Assembly (NCBI GenBank): GCA_963843605.1
Contig: CAWJLA010000009.1
Location: 1 to 64,000, forward strand
Length of the DNA stretch: 64,000 nucleotides
Direction of reading: 5' to 3'
From: FEN-1297 sp963843605
Lineage (GTDB): Bacteria > Bacteroidota > Ignavibacteria > Ignavibacteriales > Ignavibacteriaceae
Shown here in pieces: positions 36,767 through 45,370 of the stretch. Under the pieces are notes generated by a model that was given only the letters and a program-made list of their open reading frames with translations, was not told where the DNA came from and searched no databases. Position numbers and translations under genes: made by a program. The first letter of the stretch is position 1, and each line of letters opens with the position of its first letter.

Positions 36767-37540
36767 ATGCAGGAAGTATCGGTTTATCTAATTGTAATAT
36801 TATTTTTCGTTATTCTCCTGCTCTACAATTCAGTAAGAATATTAAAAGAATATGAGCGCGGAGTTGTTTTCAGACTGGGCAGACTAGTCGGAGCCAAAGG
36901 ACCAGGTTTGATTTTTCTAATCCCCATAGTAGATAAAATGGTTCGAATAAGCCTAAGAACTGTCGTAATGGATGTGCCGCCGCAGGATATTATTACAAAG
37001 GACAACGTTTCGCTGAAAGTAAATGCCGTAGTTTATTTCAGGGTTGTTCATGCGGAAAAAGCAGTAGTTGAAGTCGAGGATTTTCTTGCGGCAACTTCGC
37101 AAATTTCTCAGACAACCTTGCGCAGTGTACTCGGCCAGTCACAGCTGGACGATCTTCTTGCCGAAAGAGATAAAATAAATCTGGAACTTCAGCAGATAAT
37201 CGATGAACAAACCGAACCATGGGGAATAAAAGTTTCCGTCGTAGAAGTAAAACAAGTCGATCTTCCTATAGAAATGCAGAGGGCAATTGCGCGTCAGGCC
37301 GAAGCCGAAAGAGTACGAAGGGCAAAGGTTATAAACGCGGAGGGAGAATTTCAGGCAAGCCAGAAACTGGCCGATGCGGCAAAAGTTATTGAACAATATC
37401 CGGTGGCGTTACAGTTAAGGTTTCTGCAGACACTCGCGGAAGTAGCGTCGGAAAAGAATTCAACAACTATCTTCCCCGTGCCGATAGATTTGCTGACGCC
37501 ATTTATCAAAAAAGAAAAGCCTGCAGACAAGAATATATAA
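36767..37540 (+). CDS. SPFH/stomatin-like membrane protein (slipin, NfeD partner)
   Basis: 257 residues. An N-terminal membrane hairpin (VYLIVILFFVILLLYNSV) is followed by the SPFH domain: EYERGVVFRLGRLVGAKGPG, DVPPQDIITKDNVSLKVNAV, LRSVLGQSQLDDLLAERDKIN, and a C-terminal coiled coil with RAIARQAEAERVRRAKVINAEGE. The ATG follows a near-perfect GAAAGGAGG. Stomatins oligomerise on the inner membrane and organise lipid microdomains; the C-terminal hydrophobic tail is the known cut site for NfeD in archaea. A strong terminator 30 bases on ends the operon. Confidence 0.94.
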   Translation: MQEVSVYLIVILFFVILLLYNSVRILKEYERGVVFRLGRLVGAKGPGLIFLIPIVDKMVRISLRTVVMDVPPQDIITKDNVSLKVNAVVYFRVVHAEKAVVEVEDFLAATSQISQTTLRSVLGQSQLDDLLAERDKINLELQQIIDEQTEPWGIKVSVVEVKQVDLPIEMQRAIARQAEAERVRRAKVINAEGEFQASQKLADAAKVIEQYPVALQLRFLQTLAEVASEKNSTTIFPVPIDLLTPFIKKEKPADKNI

Positions 37541-37571
37541 TAAATGAGGATATGCATCCGAGGGAATTTAT

Positions 37572-37616
37572 AAAAATATACCGGCTTCGTTCTCCTTAAT
37601 GAAGCCGGTATTTTAA
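37572..37616. terminator. bidirectional rho-independent terminator
   Basis: ATACCGGCTTC (37578-37588) and GAAGCCGGTAT (37601-37611) form an 11-base-pair stem with A-run before and T-run after. It serves the slipin operon on the plus strand and the coiled-coil gene on the minus strand. Confidence 0.9.
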
Positions 37617-37627
37617 AAACTGAATTG

Positions 37628-38872
37628 CTAAGCGGTTTCCTCTCCCGCCTTCTTTTTCCTGGCGGCTCCCGATTTCACCAGCAGAACAACAATAAATATC
37701 AGTAATACTGCTATAATTAAATATAACCAGTTAAATGATCCCGGTTCTACGATGGATTTCCACTGCGCAATCTTTGACTCGACTATTTTTTCCGAGGAAT
37801 CGGAAAGCATATTATTTTGTGTAAGATAAGGAATCCAATCCGGTTTAACGGTTTTGAACCAGACACTATCCGTGAAAGTATTGAAAGTTTCTTTTGCCTT
37901 ATCAGGATTTAAATTTACATTTTTTATCTGGTCGTCTATATAAGACGTCGTAACGCTTATGAAACTCTGACCGTTCGAAAACTTATTCAGGTTTATTCCG
38001 TATACGGAGAAATTATGGTGTAGCGAAGTCCAAGCCTCCTGTTCAATTGCACTATTCCATTCAGTAAACTTGGAATCAATATTTTTCAACTCGTTTTCAT
38101 TTTGCTTTCTGGAAGAATAAACATCTACAATTTCGGGACCGACACCCTGCCATAATTTCTGAAAATCATGCTCCTGCTTTTTGATCGAGATCAAATCGTT
38201 GGGAGTTAAGTTGGTCATCTCCAGAAATTTAATGTTATCGTCAATAGCACTTTTAATGTTATTAATAACATTTGATTTTTTCTCTTTTGCATACAGATTC
38301 TGCTTTTCGTTTGTGGTGAGTCTGCCGTGTTCCCTTACGCTAGGAGGCAGTAAACTATCGAGCATTGTCATCACAAGTCTGTCCCGCTGGTGCAGCGAGT
38401 ATCTAAGTTCCGCAATCGTTTTCCCCAGGCTGGCAATCGTCTGTTTATTTTTAGCGGTTTCCTCCTGCAGAGTTTGTATTCGATTAAAAAGATCGGCGTT
38501 CTTTTTATTGAGCTGATCTATTTCCATTTTGAAACCGGATACCTGAGTTTGAAGAGTTGTAATTTGAGAATAATCTCCTTTCCTTACCGTTAGTGCATTA
38601 TCCAGTTTTTCCAAAGAAGAATTAAAATCGTCCGGGTACAGACTTTTGTTTAAGAGTACTTCATGATCCTGGTTTTCGGTTCTGAGCTGTTCTATTTGAG
38701 TTTGAATCGAATCTAATTGAGAAAGCGAAGTTGCCGTTTTAATAGATTGTTCAATTTTCTGATATTTGTTAGTATAGTTTTGTACAATCTGGTAATCCTG
38801 CTGTGCATATATGTTGCTGGCTAGAACAGAAACAGCGATTAAAAAATAAAAAATTAAGTTTAACTTTTTCAT
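37628..38872 (-). CDS. secreted coiled-coil protein with C-terminal membrane anchor, unknown function
   Basis: 414 residues: a signal peptide (NLIFYFLIAVSVLASNIYAQ), a long coiled coil (about 25-165, heptads in IQTQIEQLRTENQDH and QLNKKNADLFNRIQTLQEE), a helical middle (190-365), and a single C-terminal membrane span (WLYLIIAVLLIFIVVLLV) ending in a basic tail. The topology puts most of the protein in the periplasm with the tail in the cytoplasm. Its start codon overlaps the stop of the lipoprotein gene upstream by four bases (ATGA), so the two are co-translated. I recognise no family. Confidence 0.8.
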   Translation of the reverse strand: MKKLNLIFYFLIAVSVLASNIYAQQDYQIVQNYTNKYQKIEQSIKTATSLSQLDSIQTQIEQLRTENQDHEVLLNKSLYPDDFNSSLEKLDNALTVRKGDYSQITTLQTQVSGFKMEIDQLNKKNADLFNRIQTLQEETAKNKQTIASLGKTIAELRYSLHQRDRLVMTMLDSLLPPSVREHGRLTTNEKQNLYAKEKKSNVINNIKSAIDDNIKFLEMTNLTPNDLISIKKQEHDFQKLWQGVGPEIVDVYSSRKQNENELKNIDSKFTEWNSAIEQEAWTSLHHNFSVYGINLNKFSNGQSFISVTTSYIDDQIKNVNLNPDKAKETFNTFTDSVWFKTVKPDWIPYLTQNNMLSDSSEKIVESKIAQWKSIVEPGSFNWLYLIIAVLLIFIVVLLVKSGAARKKKAGEETA

Positions 38873-39330
38873 TTTTTATCCTCCTCTTTGTTTATTCCTT
38901 TTTCCGTCAAGTTAACGGATTGGTTGCCGTAGATTAGCTGCACATAAGGAGGCCTTTGATTGAATGCCGGACTCTGCATTCCGGATGTATCGGTTATTTG
39001 GATTTGGTTATTCAGTTTGAAACCGCCGTTATCCATTGAAAATACATATACATTTTTGAAATTATTACCGACCATGAAATAGTAACCGTTTTCGTTCCTG
39101 ATAATATTAAGTTGTTTATTTCTGTACGCAAGTGAATCGCCTGTTTCTTTAAAAAAAAGATCTTTTGCGTTAAATGAAATAGAATAGCGTGCCACTTCAA
39201 CGTTACCGTTATCCGCTACTTTATCTACCGATTCTACCGGCCACGAAAAGTCGGCAGGTTTTAGTAATAAAGTGGAACATCCTGTAAAAGAAGCAAGAAG
39301 GAACAGCACAATATACTTAATGAGTCTCAT
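38869..39330 (-). CDS. small lipoprotein, partner of the coiled-coil protein
   Basis: 153 residues beginning RLIKYIVLFLLASFTGCSTLLL, a clear lipoprotein signal with lipobox SFTGC. The mature part is beta-rich (VEVARYSISFNAKDLFF, YYFMVGNNFKNVYVF) and ends in a charged KGINKEEDKK tail. Stop and start of the next gene overlap by four bases, which suggests a stable complex or shared pathway with the coiled-coil protein. No known domain. An ATG downstream of TAGATGAGACTC is consistent with a ribosome-binding site GGAGGATAG. Confidence 0.75.
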   Translation of the reverse strand: MRLIKYIVLFLLASFTGCSTLLLKPADFSWPVESVDKVADNGNVEVARYSISFNAKDLFFKETGDSLAYRNKQLNIIRNENGYYFMVGNNFKNVYVFSMDNGGFKLNNQIQITDTSGMQSPAFNQRPPYVQLIYGNQSVNLTEKGINKEEDKK

Positions 39331-40047
39331 CTATCCTCCGTTTAAATTAATAAATTAGCCTTTTCTATCGTTTCCCTTCCCGAGTCACAATTACAACTAC
39401 AAAAATCCGTATATATACTATTAAATACAATAATTTCAATCACATACGGTCGAAAATATACGATTCACATTTAATGGCATTCTTCTTATGATATTGCAGG
39501 CAGAGGGAAGATTATTACAATTTAATTTTTTCATGAGTAAATACTTTTAACCATTGCGGTCCAAAATAAATTTAAAAGCGAGAATCAGTTTGATAAATTA
39601 AATGTTCTGTGCACATTCTAATTTGAATCTCAAATCAATCCCTATAGTTAAATTCAGTAAAATTCCGCCCGGAACATCTTTAACTAAACTACATGCTTTG
39701 GAATAAAGTTCTTGCTTCTTTAGTCTTCGTCTGTTACTAAGGTTAATAAATTTTATAATGTCTCCTTAGGTCCTTGATTATTTTGTATTCATATTGGAAA
39801 AATATACTTTCTTAAAACGTAATAAGTTTCCTGACCTTAGTAACACAAACCTAAGCTACAAATAATAACCTTATTTCCTTATTGAACTAAGATAACTCAA
39901 CAATTTGTTTATTCATGAAGAATATTTTGGACAGATATGATTTTAACCTCTAATGTTTTCTGTATATCTCATAATTTCAAAGAATATCAAACATTTTGGT
40001 TATCTTTGTATGATATTTTGTGTGTGAATTAATAGTAATAATTTTAT
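39331..40047. other. 717-base AT-rich gap, no gene seen
   Basis: No convincing reading frame or RNA gene is visible between the divergent lipoprotein and recQ genes. The only structure I noted is an 11-base inverted pair, GTTACTAAGGT (39733-39743) and ACCTTAGTAAC (39834-39844), spaced 90 bases apart. Promoters for both directions must lie here. Confidence 0.6.
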
Positions 40048-41511
40048 ATGGTAAAAATGATAAAATACTTCGAGATTTTAAAAGAATATTTTGGCTTTGA
40101 TAAATTTAGAGGCGAGCAGGAAAAGATAATTGACCGGCTGGTAACTCAGAAAAAACATTCCCTGGTTCTCATGCCGACGGGCGGGGGCAAGTCGCTTTGC
40201 TATCAGGTGCCTGCCTTATGTTTTGAAGGCGGTACTATTGTTATCAGTCCTCTGATAGCGTTAATGCAGGATCAAGTTGATGCTCTGAGAAAGAAAAATA
40301 TACCGGCGGGATTCATCAATTCCACATTATCAAAAAAAGAGCGTGAAGATCGTCTGGATTTATTCGTAAAGGGGAAATTAAAGATTCTCTATGTTACTCC
40401 GGAAAGATTCAGGAAAAAGGAGTTCGTCGGCAAAATAAGCAGCGTGAAAATTTCAATGCTTGCCGTAGATGAGGCACATTGTATTTCGGAATGGGGTCAT
40501 GATTTCCGACCCGATTATTCGCGGCTTGCGGAGTTTAGAAAATTATTGAACAATCCGCTTACCGTTGCGTTAACTGCGACTGCTACACACGAAGTTCAGC
40601 TTGATATAATTGAAAAATTAAACATCAAAAAGGAAGATATAAAAATCTTTCACCAGGGCATCGAAAGACCCAACCTTAGACTGGAAACAGCAGATATATT
40701 TGATGAGAAGGACAAACTGAAAGAAATCTTAAAAGTTATACATGAATACCCGGGATCCGGTATAATATATTTTTCGCTTATCCAAACGCTTGATAAATAT
40801 TCGCAATTATTGGCGGATAAAGGAATCAAACATAAGATTTATCACGGCAAACTTCAGGATAAAACGCGTAAACAAATGCAGCGGGAATTTATCAACGGTA
40901 AAAACGTAATAGTTCTTGCGACAAATGCCTTCGGAATGGGAATAGATAAACCGGATATACGCTTTGTAATTCACGCGGAAGTACCGTCTTCGGTGGAAGC
41001 TTATTACCAGGAAATAGGACGCGCCGGCAGAGACGGCAAGGATTCCTTATGCATGCTGTTATATAATCAGGACGATCTTTATACGCAGATGGAATTTATT
41101 AAATGGTCGAATCCCGACGTAAATTTCTACTCGGCCCTATATGATTTACTAGTCAGGGATTTGCAGATTGTAAATTCTGCAGACGGAGTCGAACATCTTC
41201 GGGAACAGATGAATTTCAAAAATAAAAAGGATTTCAGAATTGAAACTGCCCTTGGAATGCTTGAGAGATACGGCGTAATAGAAGGTTCTCTAAATAACCA
41301 CGATCTTTCGATTACAGGGGAATTGCCTCCGGAACTGGAAGATGAAACGAGATTAAAAAATAAATTGCTTAGCGATAACAAAAAACTCTTATCGGTTGTA
41401 AATTATTTCAAAACGGAAGAATGCAGGAGAGTTTATATTTCCGATTATTTCGGATTCAAAGATGAGCAGCCGTGCAGAAATTGCGATAATTGTACTATCA
41501 ATTTTTCATAA
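40048..41511 (+). CDS. RecQ-family ATP-dependent DNA helicase, short form
   Basis: 487 residues. Helicase motifs: FRGEQEKIIDRL (motif 0), MPTGGGKSLCYQ (Walker A Lys48), VDEAHCISEWGHDFRPDY (DEAH and aromatic-rich loop), TATATHEVQLDI, IIYFSLIQT, and QEIGRAGRDG (motif VI). The RecQ zinc-binding subdomain follows (ECRRVY...PCRNCDNC). The protein ends there, with no winged-helix or HRDC domain; E. coli RecQ has about 609 residues. It therefore resembles the short RecQ paralogues of Bacteroidetes-type bacteria. It unwinds 3'-tailed DNA in repair. A thioredoxin-like gene follows 21 bases later. Confidence 0.93.
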   Translation: MVKMIKYFEILKEYFGFDKFRGEQEKIIDRLVTQKKHSLVLMPTGGGKSLCYQVPALCFEGGTIVISPLIALMQDQVDALRKKNIPAGFINSTLSKKEREDRLDLFVKGKLKILYVTPERFRKKEFVGKISSVKISMLAVDEAHCISEWGHDFRPDYSRLAEFRKLLNNPLTVALTATATHEVQLDIIEKLNIKKEDIKIFHQGIERPNLRLETADIFDEKDKLKEILKVIHEYPGSGIIYFSLIQTLDKYSQLLADKGIKHKIYHGKLQDKTRKQMQREFINGKNVIVLATNAFGMGIDKPDIRFVIHAEVPSSVEAYYQEIGRAGRDGKDSLCMLLYNQDDLYTQMEFIKWSNPDVNFYSALYDLLVRDLQIVNSADGVEHLREQMNFKNKKDFRIETALGMLERYGVIEGSLNNHDLSITGELPPELEDETRLKNKLLSDNKKLLSVVNYFKTEECRRVYISDYFGFKDEQPCRNCDNCTINFS

Positions 41512-41532
41512 CAAAATGACGCTGGACTAACT

Positions 41533-41865
41533 ATGCAGACTGATTTAATTAAAGAGGACGATTTTAATAAATTTATTTCACACAATCCCGGCGCAATGGT
41601 TTATTTCAGTACTTCGTCCTGTAATGTATGCAAAGTTCTTAAACCTAAGATAATTGAACTTCTTATTGAAAAATATCCGAATGTATGTTTTGCGTATGTG
41701 GACTGCGAGAAATCTAAAGAACTGTGCGCACAGAATGGGATCTTCGCAGTTCCGACAATATTATTTTTTATGGACGGAAAAGAAATTTTCAGAAAATCGA
41801 GAAATATGGGACTTGAAGAAATCGACAATGAAATAAGCCGTCCCTATTCAATATTTTTCAATTGA
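41533..41865 (+). CDS. thioredoxin-like protein
   Basis: 110 residues with a thioredoxin fold: MVYFSTSSCNVCKVLKPKI (redox pair Cys30-Cys33, CNVC instead of CGPC), CFAYVDCEKSKELCAQNGI and VPTILFFMDGKEIFRKS with the cis-proline. It lacks a signal peptide and so works in the cytoplasm, as a disulfide reductase or a bacillithiol/monothiol-type helper. It lies 21 bases after recQ, probably in the same transcript; a functional link is not evident. Confidence 0.87.
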   Translation: MQTDLIKEDDFNKFISHNPGAMVYFSTSSCNVCKVLKPKIIELLIEKYPNVCFAYVDCEKSKELCAQNGIFAVPTILFFMDGKEIFRKSRNMGLEEIDNEISRPYSIFFN

Positions 41866-41961
41866 TATTTCCTGATGCAGTTTTCAAATTTTATTTTAAA
41901 ATATAAGCTAATTCAATAATTCGCTGAATATCAGCCGGTGCATTAACCGGATTTTATAAAA

Positions 41962-42720
41962 ATGCCTTCTCCCTTAATTTTATACCCGGTATTATTTTTA
42001 ACGGGATTAACCGCCGGATGTATTGACTCTATTGCAGGAGGAGGAGGTTTAATTACAATTCCGGTACTTCTGAGCCTTGGATTTCCGCCTCACGAAGCTC
42101 TGGGCACCAATAAATTTCAATCCAGTTTCGGCAGTTTTACCGCTTCATACTATTACGTTAAAAAAGGAGGAGTGGAATTAAAAAAAACTAAACCGGGAAT
42201 ATTATTTACGTTTATAGGCGCGTGCATAGGCGTTGTCGTGGTGCAGCAAATTTCTCCCTCGTTGTTAAATTATATCATCCCGGTGCTTCTCTCAGGAATA
42301 ATCATTTATACCTTCTCAAAACCTAATATAGGGGAACTCGACGGCCGATCAAGATTTTCTCCTTTTATTTTTTATTTAATATTCGGCCTGAGTTTAGGAT
42401 TTTACGACGGTTTTTTTGGCCCCGGAACGGGGTCATTCTGGGCTTTGGCATTCGTTGCAGGTATGGGATTCAATTTTATAAAAGCGACCGGCTATACTAA
42501 GGTTATGAATTTTACCAGCAATATTACGTCTCTTTGCCTCTTTCTATTATCCGGCAATATTATTTTTACGGCGGGTATTATAATGGCAGCCGGACAGATA
42601 ATAGGTGCAAAAATAGGTTCCGGTCTTGTCATAAAAAAAGGCGCTAAATTTATAAGACCGATTTTTATTACAGTTGTTATATTGACAACGCTAAAATTGA
42701 TCATCGACAGGTTTTTCTGA
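41962..42720 (+). CDS. TSUP family membrane transporter (TauE/SafE)
   Basis: 252 residues, about eight membrane segments in two repeated halves. The first half carries the family motif GCIDSIAGGGGLITIPVLLSLGFPPHEALGTNKFQ (read in two parts at 18-53), and the second carries GFYDGFFGPGTGSFWALAFV. TSUP proteins carry sulfite, sulfonates or related organic anions across the inner membrane. The position next to metal-handling genes hints at sulfur or thiol traffic, but the cargo cannot be read from sequence. Confidence 0.85.
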   Translation: MPSPLILYPVLFLTGLTAGCIDSIAGGGGLITIPVLLSLGFPPHEALGTNKFQSSFGSFTASYYYVKKGGVELKKTKPGILFTFIGACIGVVVVQQISPSLLNYIIPVLLSGIIIYTFSKPNIGELDGRSRFSPFIFYLIFGLSLGFYDGFFGPGTGSFWALAFVAGMGFNFIKATGYTKVMNFTSNITSLCLFLLSGNIIFTAGIIMAAGQIIGAKIGSGLVIKKGAKFIRPIFITVVILTTLKLIIDRFF

Positions 42721-42796
42721 AATTGCACGAAATTACAAACGATAATTTTCAGATTTAGTATATTCATTTTGCTTTATAATTTTTTAGGGTTAGATA

Positions 42797-43381
42797 ATGG
42801 AAACTTCTGTCCTCTTAATAAAAAATATGGTTTGCAACCGGTGCATTAAGGTAGTAAAAGAAGAATTGGAAAGGTTGGGTCTTGATGTCAGAAGCATTGT
42901 ACTGGGCGAAGTAGTTGTTAACGGCAATAAAAAGGATCTGCCGTATGATGAAATAAAAAAAGTGCTTGAAGAAAACGGCTTTGAACTTATTGAGGACAGG
43001 AAAGCAAAAAAAATCGAACAGATAAAATTAATTATTTTGGATCTGGTACGAAGAGACGATGAAAAAAATCCGTTAAATGAAAATTATTCCGATTATATCG
43101 TCGAAAAAACCGGAATGGATTATCATTATCTCAGCAATTTATTTTCATCGGTCGAGAATATTACGATCGAACAATATATCATTCTTCAAAAAATAGAAAG
43201 AGCTAAGGAACTTTTAAAATACGGAGAGCTTACTTTAAGCGAAATCGCCTTCAAACTGGGGTACAGCAGCGTTCAGCATCTCTCAAATCAGTTCAAAAAA
43301 ATAACCGGATTAACAGCAAGCCAATTTAAAAACATGACCGGAAATACGCGTAAGCCGCTGGATAAAATTAAAGACAAGTAA
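42797..43381 (+). CDS. heavy-metal-associated domain fused to AraC-type DNA-binding domain
   Basis: 194 residues. Residues 1-70 form an HMA-like ferredoxin fold with a Cys pair in MVCNRC (Cys13, Cys16), the site of CopZ-type copper binding. Residues 75-185 carry an AraC helix-turn-helix pair: DYIVEKTGMDYHYLSNLFSS and LTLSEIAFKLGYSSVQHLSNQF, then TGLTASQFK. A metal-binding sensor joined to a DNA-binding domain is best read as a copper- or metal-responsive regulator. The copZ-copA genes lie 1.7 kb downstream with a metal-associated outer-membrane gene between. AraC members of this shape occur in Bacteroidetes metal clusters, though I know of no characterised one. Confidence 0.85.
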   Translation: METSVLLIKNMVCNRCIKVVKEELERLGLDVRSIVLGEVVVNGNKKDLPYDEIKKVLEENGFELIEDRKAKKIEQIKLIILDLVRRDDEKNPLNENYSDYIVEKTGMDYHYLSNLFSSVENITIEQYIILQKIERAKELLKYGELTLSEIAFKLGYSSVQHLSNQFKKITGLTASQFKNMTGNTRKPLDKIKDK

Positions 43382-43504
43382 TTCGTATCGCGGTTATTTA
43401 CTTAATCACATCCGTTAAGTAAAATGATTTTTATTTTTTGGTCTAGCTCATTAACTCATTGTTTAAATATATATACCGAAAACCGATAGTAATAATAGAC
43501 CATT

Positions 43505-44995
43505 ATGCGATTCGTGAATTATAGCGCTCCAATATTTCTGATAGTTATTCTTTCAGTGTGCTCGCCTTCCGTATCAAAAGCCCAGGGATTGAAATTAAAA
43601 CTAAATATTCCTGAAGATACCTTATTATCCGGAATGAGCGGAAAAAATCATTTTAGAATTAAGCTTACATTGCCGGATACTATACTTGAAATTAAACAGG
43701 ATACGCTCAAAGGGGAAGGTGAAAAAATTCAAGTGCTTAAGAATACTCCGCAATCTCAGGAAAAGGAAATGAGAAGAAATTCCATTTTGGTGCAGATTCT
43801 TCAAGAGGATGAAAATACTGATAAGGAATCTTATAATTCTCTGGTTATAAATACGCCGTTATCAATGGAAGGGTCAGGTACAAGTTGGCAGCCCGAAAGC
43901 TCGAGCATGCCTTTTTATATAATAAACTCAGGCGGATGGTCGTATTATGTCCGCGGGTCTGTGTTTCCGCGATATACGAATCAGGCCCGCAGACGCGGAA
44001 GATCAAAATTCGACGCCCCGAATTGGTTTCTTGGACAGGCTCAGACAAATGTTGGATTGAAAAGTGAGATTTCATTCAGGGGTATACTTAGCTTCGAAAG
44101 AATTACCGAAGGGAGAAACGGCTATCCACTATTGTTACAGACCGGTTCAACTATTCACTATGTTCCGGCTGCTGACCGTCAACATCCGAATGATTTTATA
44201 AGTGAATTATCCTCTACTTTTAGTACGAGCATGTCGGATAAATCTACGGCATTTTTTTATATAGGTTATCCAGGTGAGCCTGCAGTAGGACCGCCGGCAT
44301 TTTATTTGCGCCAGTCTTCAAGATATATACCCGACGCTCCCATCGGTTTGCAATGGCAGGACGCATCCCGGGTATCATTCGGCGTCATAACATTGGGTAT
44401 GACTTTCAACAAGTTCAAAATAGAAGGTTCGGTCTTTAACGGAAACCGGCCCGATGAAAACCGGTACGGTTTCGACAAACTGAAATTAAATTCCTACGGG
44501 GGAAGATTCTCTTATAATCCGATATCAAATCTGGCATTGCAGTTATCTGCAGGTAAAATAAAAGACGAATTTTCACCCGGACTTAATTTAACAAGAACAA
44601 CTGCTTCGGTCTTATATACCGCACGATTAAATAGCAGTGCTTCCTGGGCATCTTCATTTATCTGGGGCGAAAACAACATCAATATTACGGGCCGTCAGGA
44701 AAGTTTCTTATCGGAGTCCAATCTTAATTTCCGTGATTTCGCGGTTTATGCCAGGTTGGAGTTTGTTCAGAAAACTATGGGAGAACTCGGAATAACAGAG
44801 AATTTTAACCAAAAATTATGGCTCGGAGAATTTACCGCCGGGTTGGATAAAGAATTTTCAATTTCAAATTCGATCAATTTTGCCATAGGATTTCAGGGAA
44901 CGTTGTACGGAATTCCGCATGAACTCTCAGCTTATTACGGAAATCATCCTGCTTCTTACGAAGTTTACCTCTCATTTCAGCCCCAGGTATTATAA
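43505..44995 (+). CDS. outer-membrane beta-barrel-like protein of metal-resistance clusters
   Basis: 496 residues with a signal peptide (YSAPIFLIVILSVCSPSVSKAQ), a polar 120-residue N-terminal region, and a beta-strand-rich C-terminal barrel. It carries segments I know from unnamed proteins encoded beside copper/silver efflux genes in Proteobacteria and Bacteroidetes: ADRQHPNDFISELS, GEPAVGPPAFYLRQSS, GLQWQDASRVSFGVITLGMT and IEGSVFNGNRPDENRYGFD. Function in those clusters is not established; an outer-membrane channel or metal-binding role is inference. The unusual N-terminal extension is not part of the remembered family core. Confidence 0.75.
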   Translation: MRFVNYSAPIFLIVILSVCSPSVSKAQGLKLKLNIPEDTLLSGMSGKNHFRIKLTLPDTILEIKQDTLKGEGEKIQVLKNTPQSQEKEMRRNSILVQILQEDENTDKESYNSLVINTPLSMEGSGTSWQPESSSMPFYIINSGGWSYYVRGSVFPRYTNQARRRGRSKFDAPNWFLGQAQTNVGLKSEISFRGILSFERITEGRNGYPLLLQTGSTIHYVPAADRQHPNDFISELSSTFSTSMSDKSTAFFYIGYPGEPAVGPPAFYLRQSSRYIPDAPIGLQWQDASRVSFGVITLGMTFNKFKIEGSVFNGNRPDENRYGFDKLKLNSYGGRFSYNPISNLALQLSAGKIKDEFSPGLNLTRTTASVLYTARLNSSASWASSFIWGENNINITGRQESFLSESNLNFRDFAVYARLEFVQKTMGELGITENFNQKLWLGEFTAGLDKEFSISNSINFAIGFQGTLYGIPHELSAYYGNHPASYEVYLSFQPQVL

Positions 44996-45119
44996 ATCCG
45001 GGACTTAACCGAACTAAAATAATATAACATTTTTTTAAAATTATATAACGCAATAACCCTGCGGTATTTATATTTTAATCACGTAGAAATATTAAACATA
45101 ATTCAGAAAGGACAATATC

Positions 45120-45323
45120 ATGACAACAAAAGAAATAAAAATTGAAGGAATGTCTTGTAACCATTGCGTAATGGCTGTAAAAAAGGAATTGAGCAAGATT
45201 GAAAATATAAAAATCCAAGATGTACAGATAGGAAGCGCAAAAATAGAATACGACGAAAATTCAATTAATGAAAATATGTTAGAAGCTGCAGTGGAAGAAG
45301 CAGGATACAAAGTGGTAAAATAA
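45120..45323 (+). CDS. copZ: copper chaperone CopZ-like (HMA domain)
   Basis: 67 residues forming one HMA domain with the copper-binding motif GMSCNHC (Cys13, Cys16) and a C-terminal VEEAGYKVVK. It shuttles Cu(I) in the cytoplasm to the P-type ATPase. It precedes copA by 47 bases with AAGGAGGAATATC before the copA start, so the two form a typical copZ-copA operon. Confidence 0.92.
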   Translation: MTTKEIKIEGMSCNHCVMAVKKELSKIENIKIQDVQIGSAKIEYDENSINENMLEAAVEEAGYKVVK

Positions 45324-45370
45324 GATTATATAAGAAAGCGGAAGGTATAACGTGCAAGGAGGAATATCTT

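Noticed and set aside
39733..39844. Regulatory palindrome in the gap before recQ
   Set aside because: Two 11-base complementary arms 90 bases apart in AT-rich DNA can arise by chance; noted only within the gap entry.
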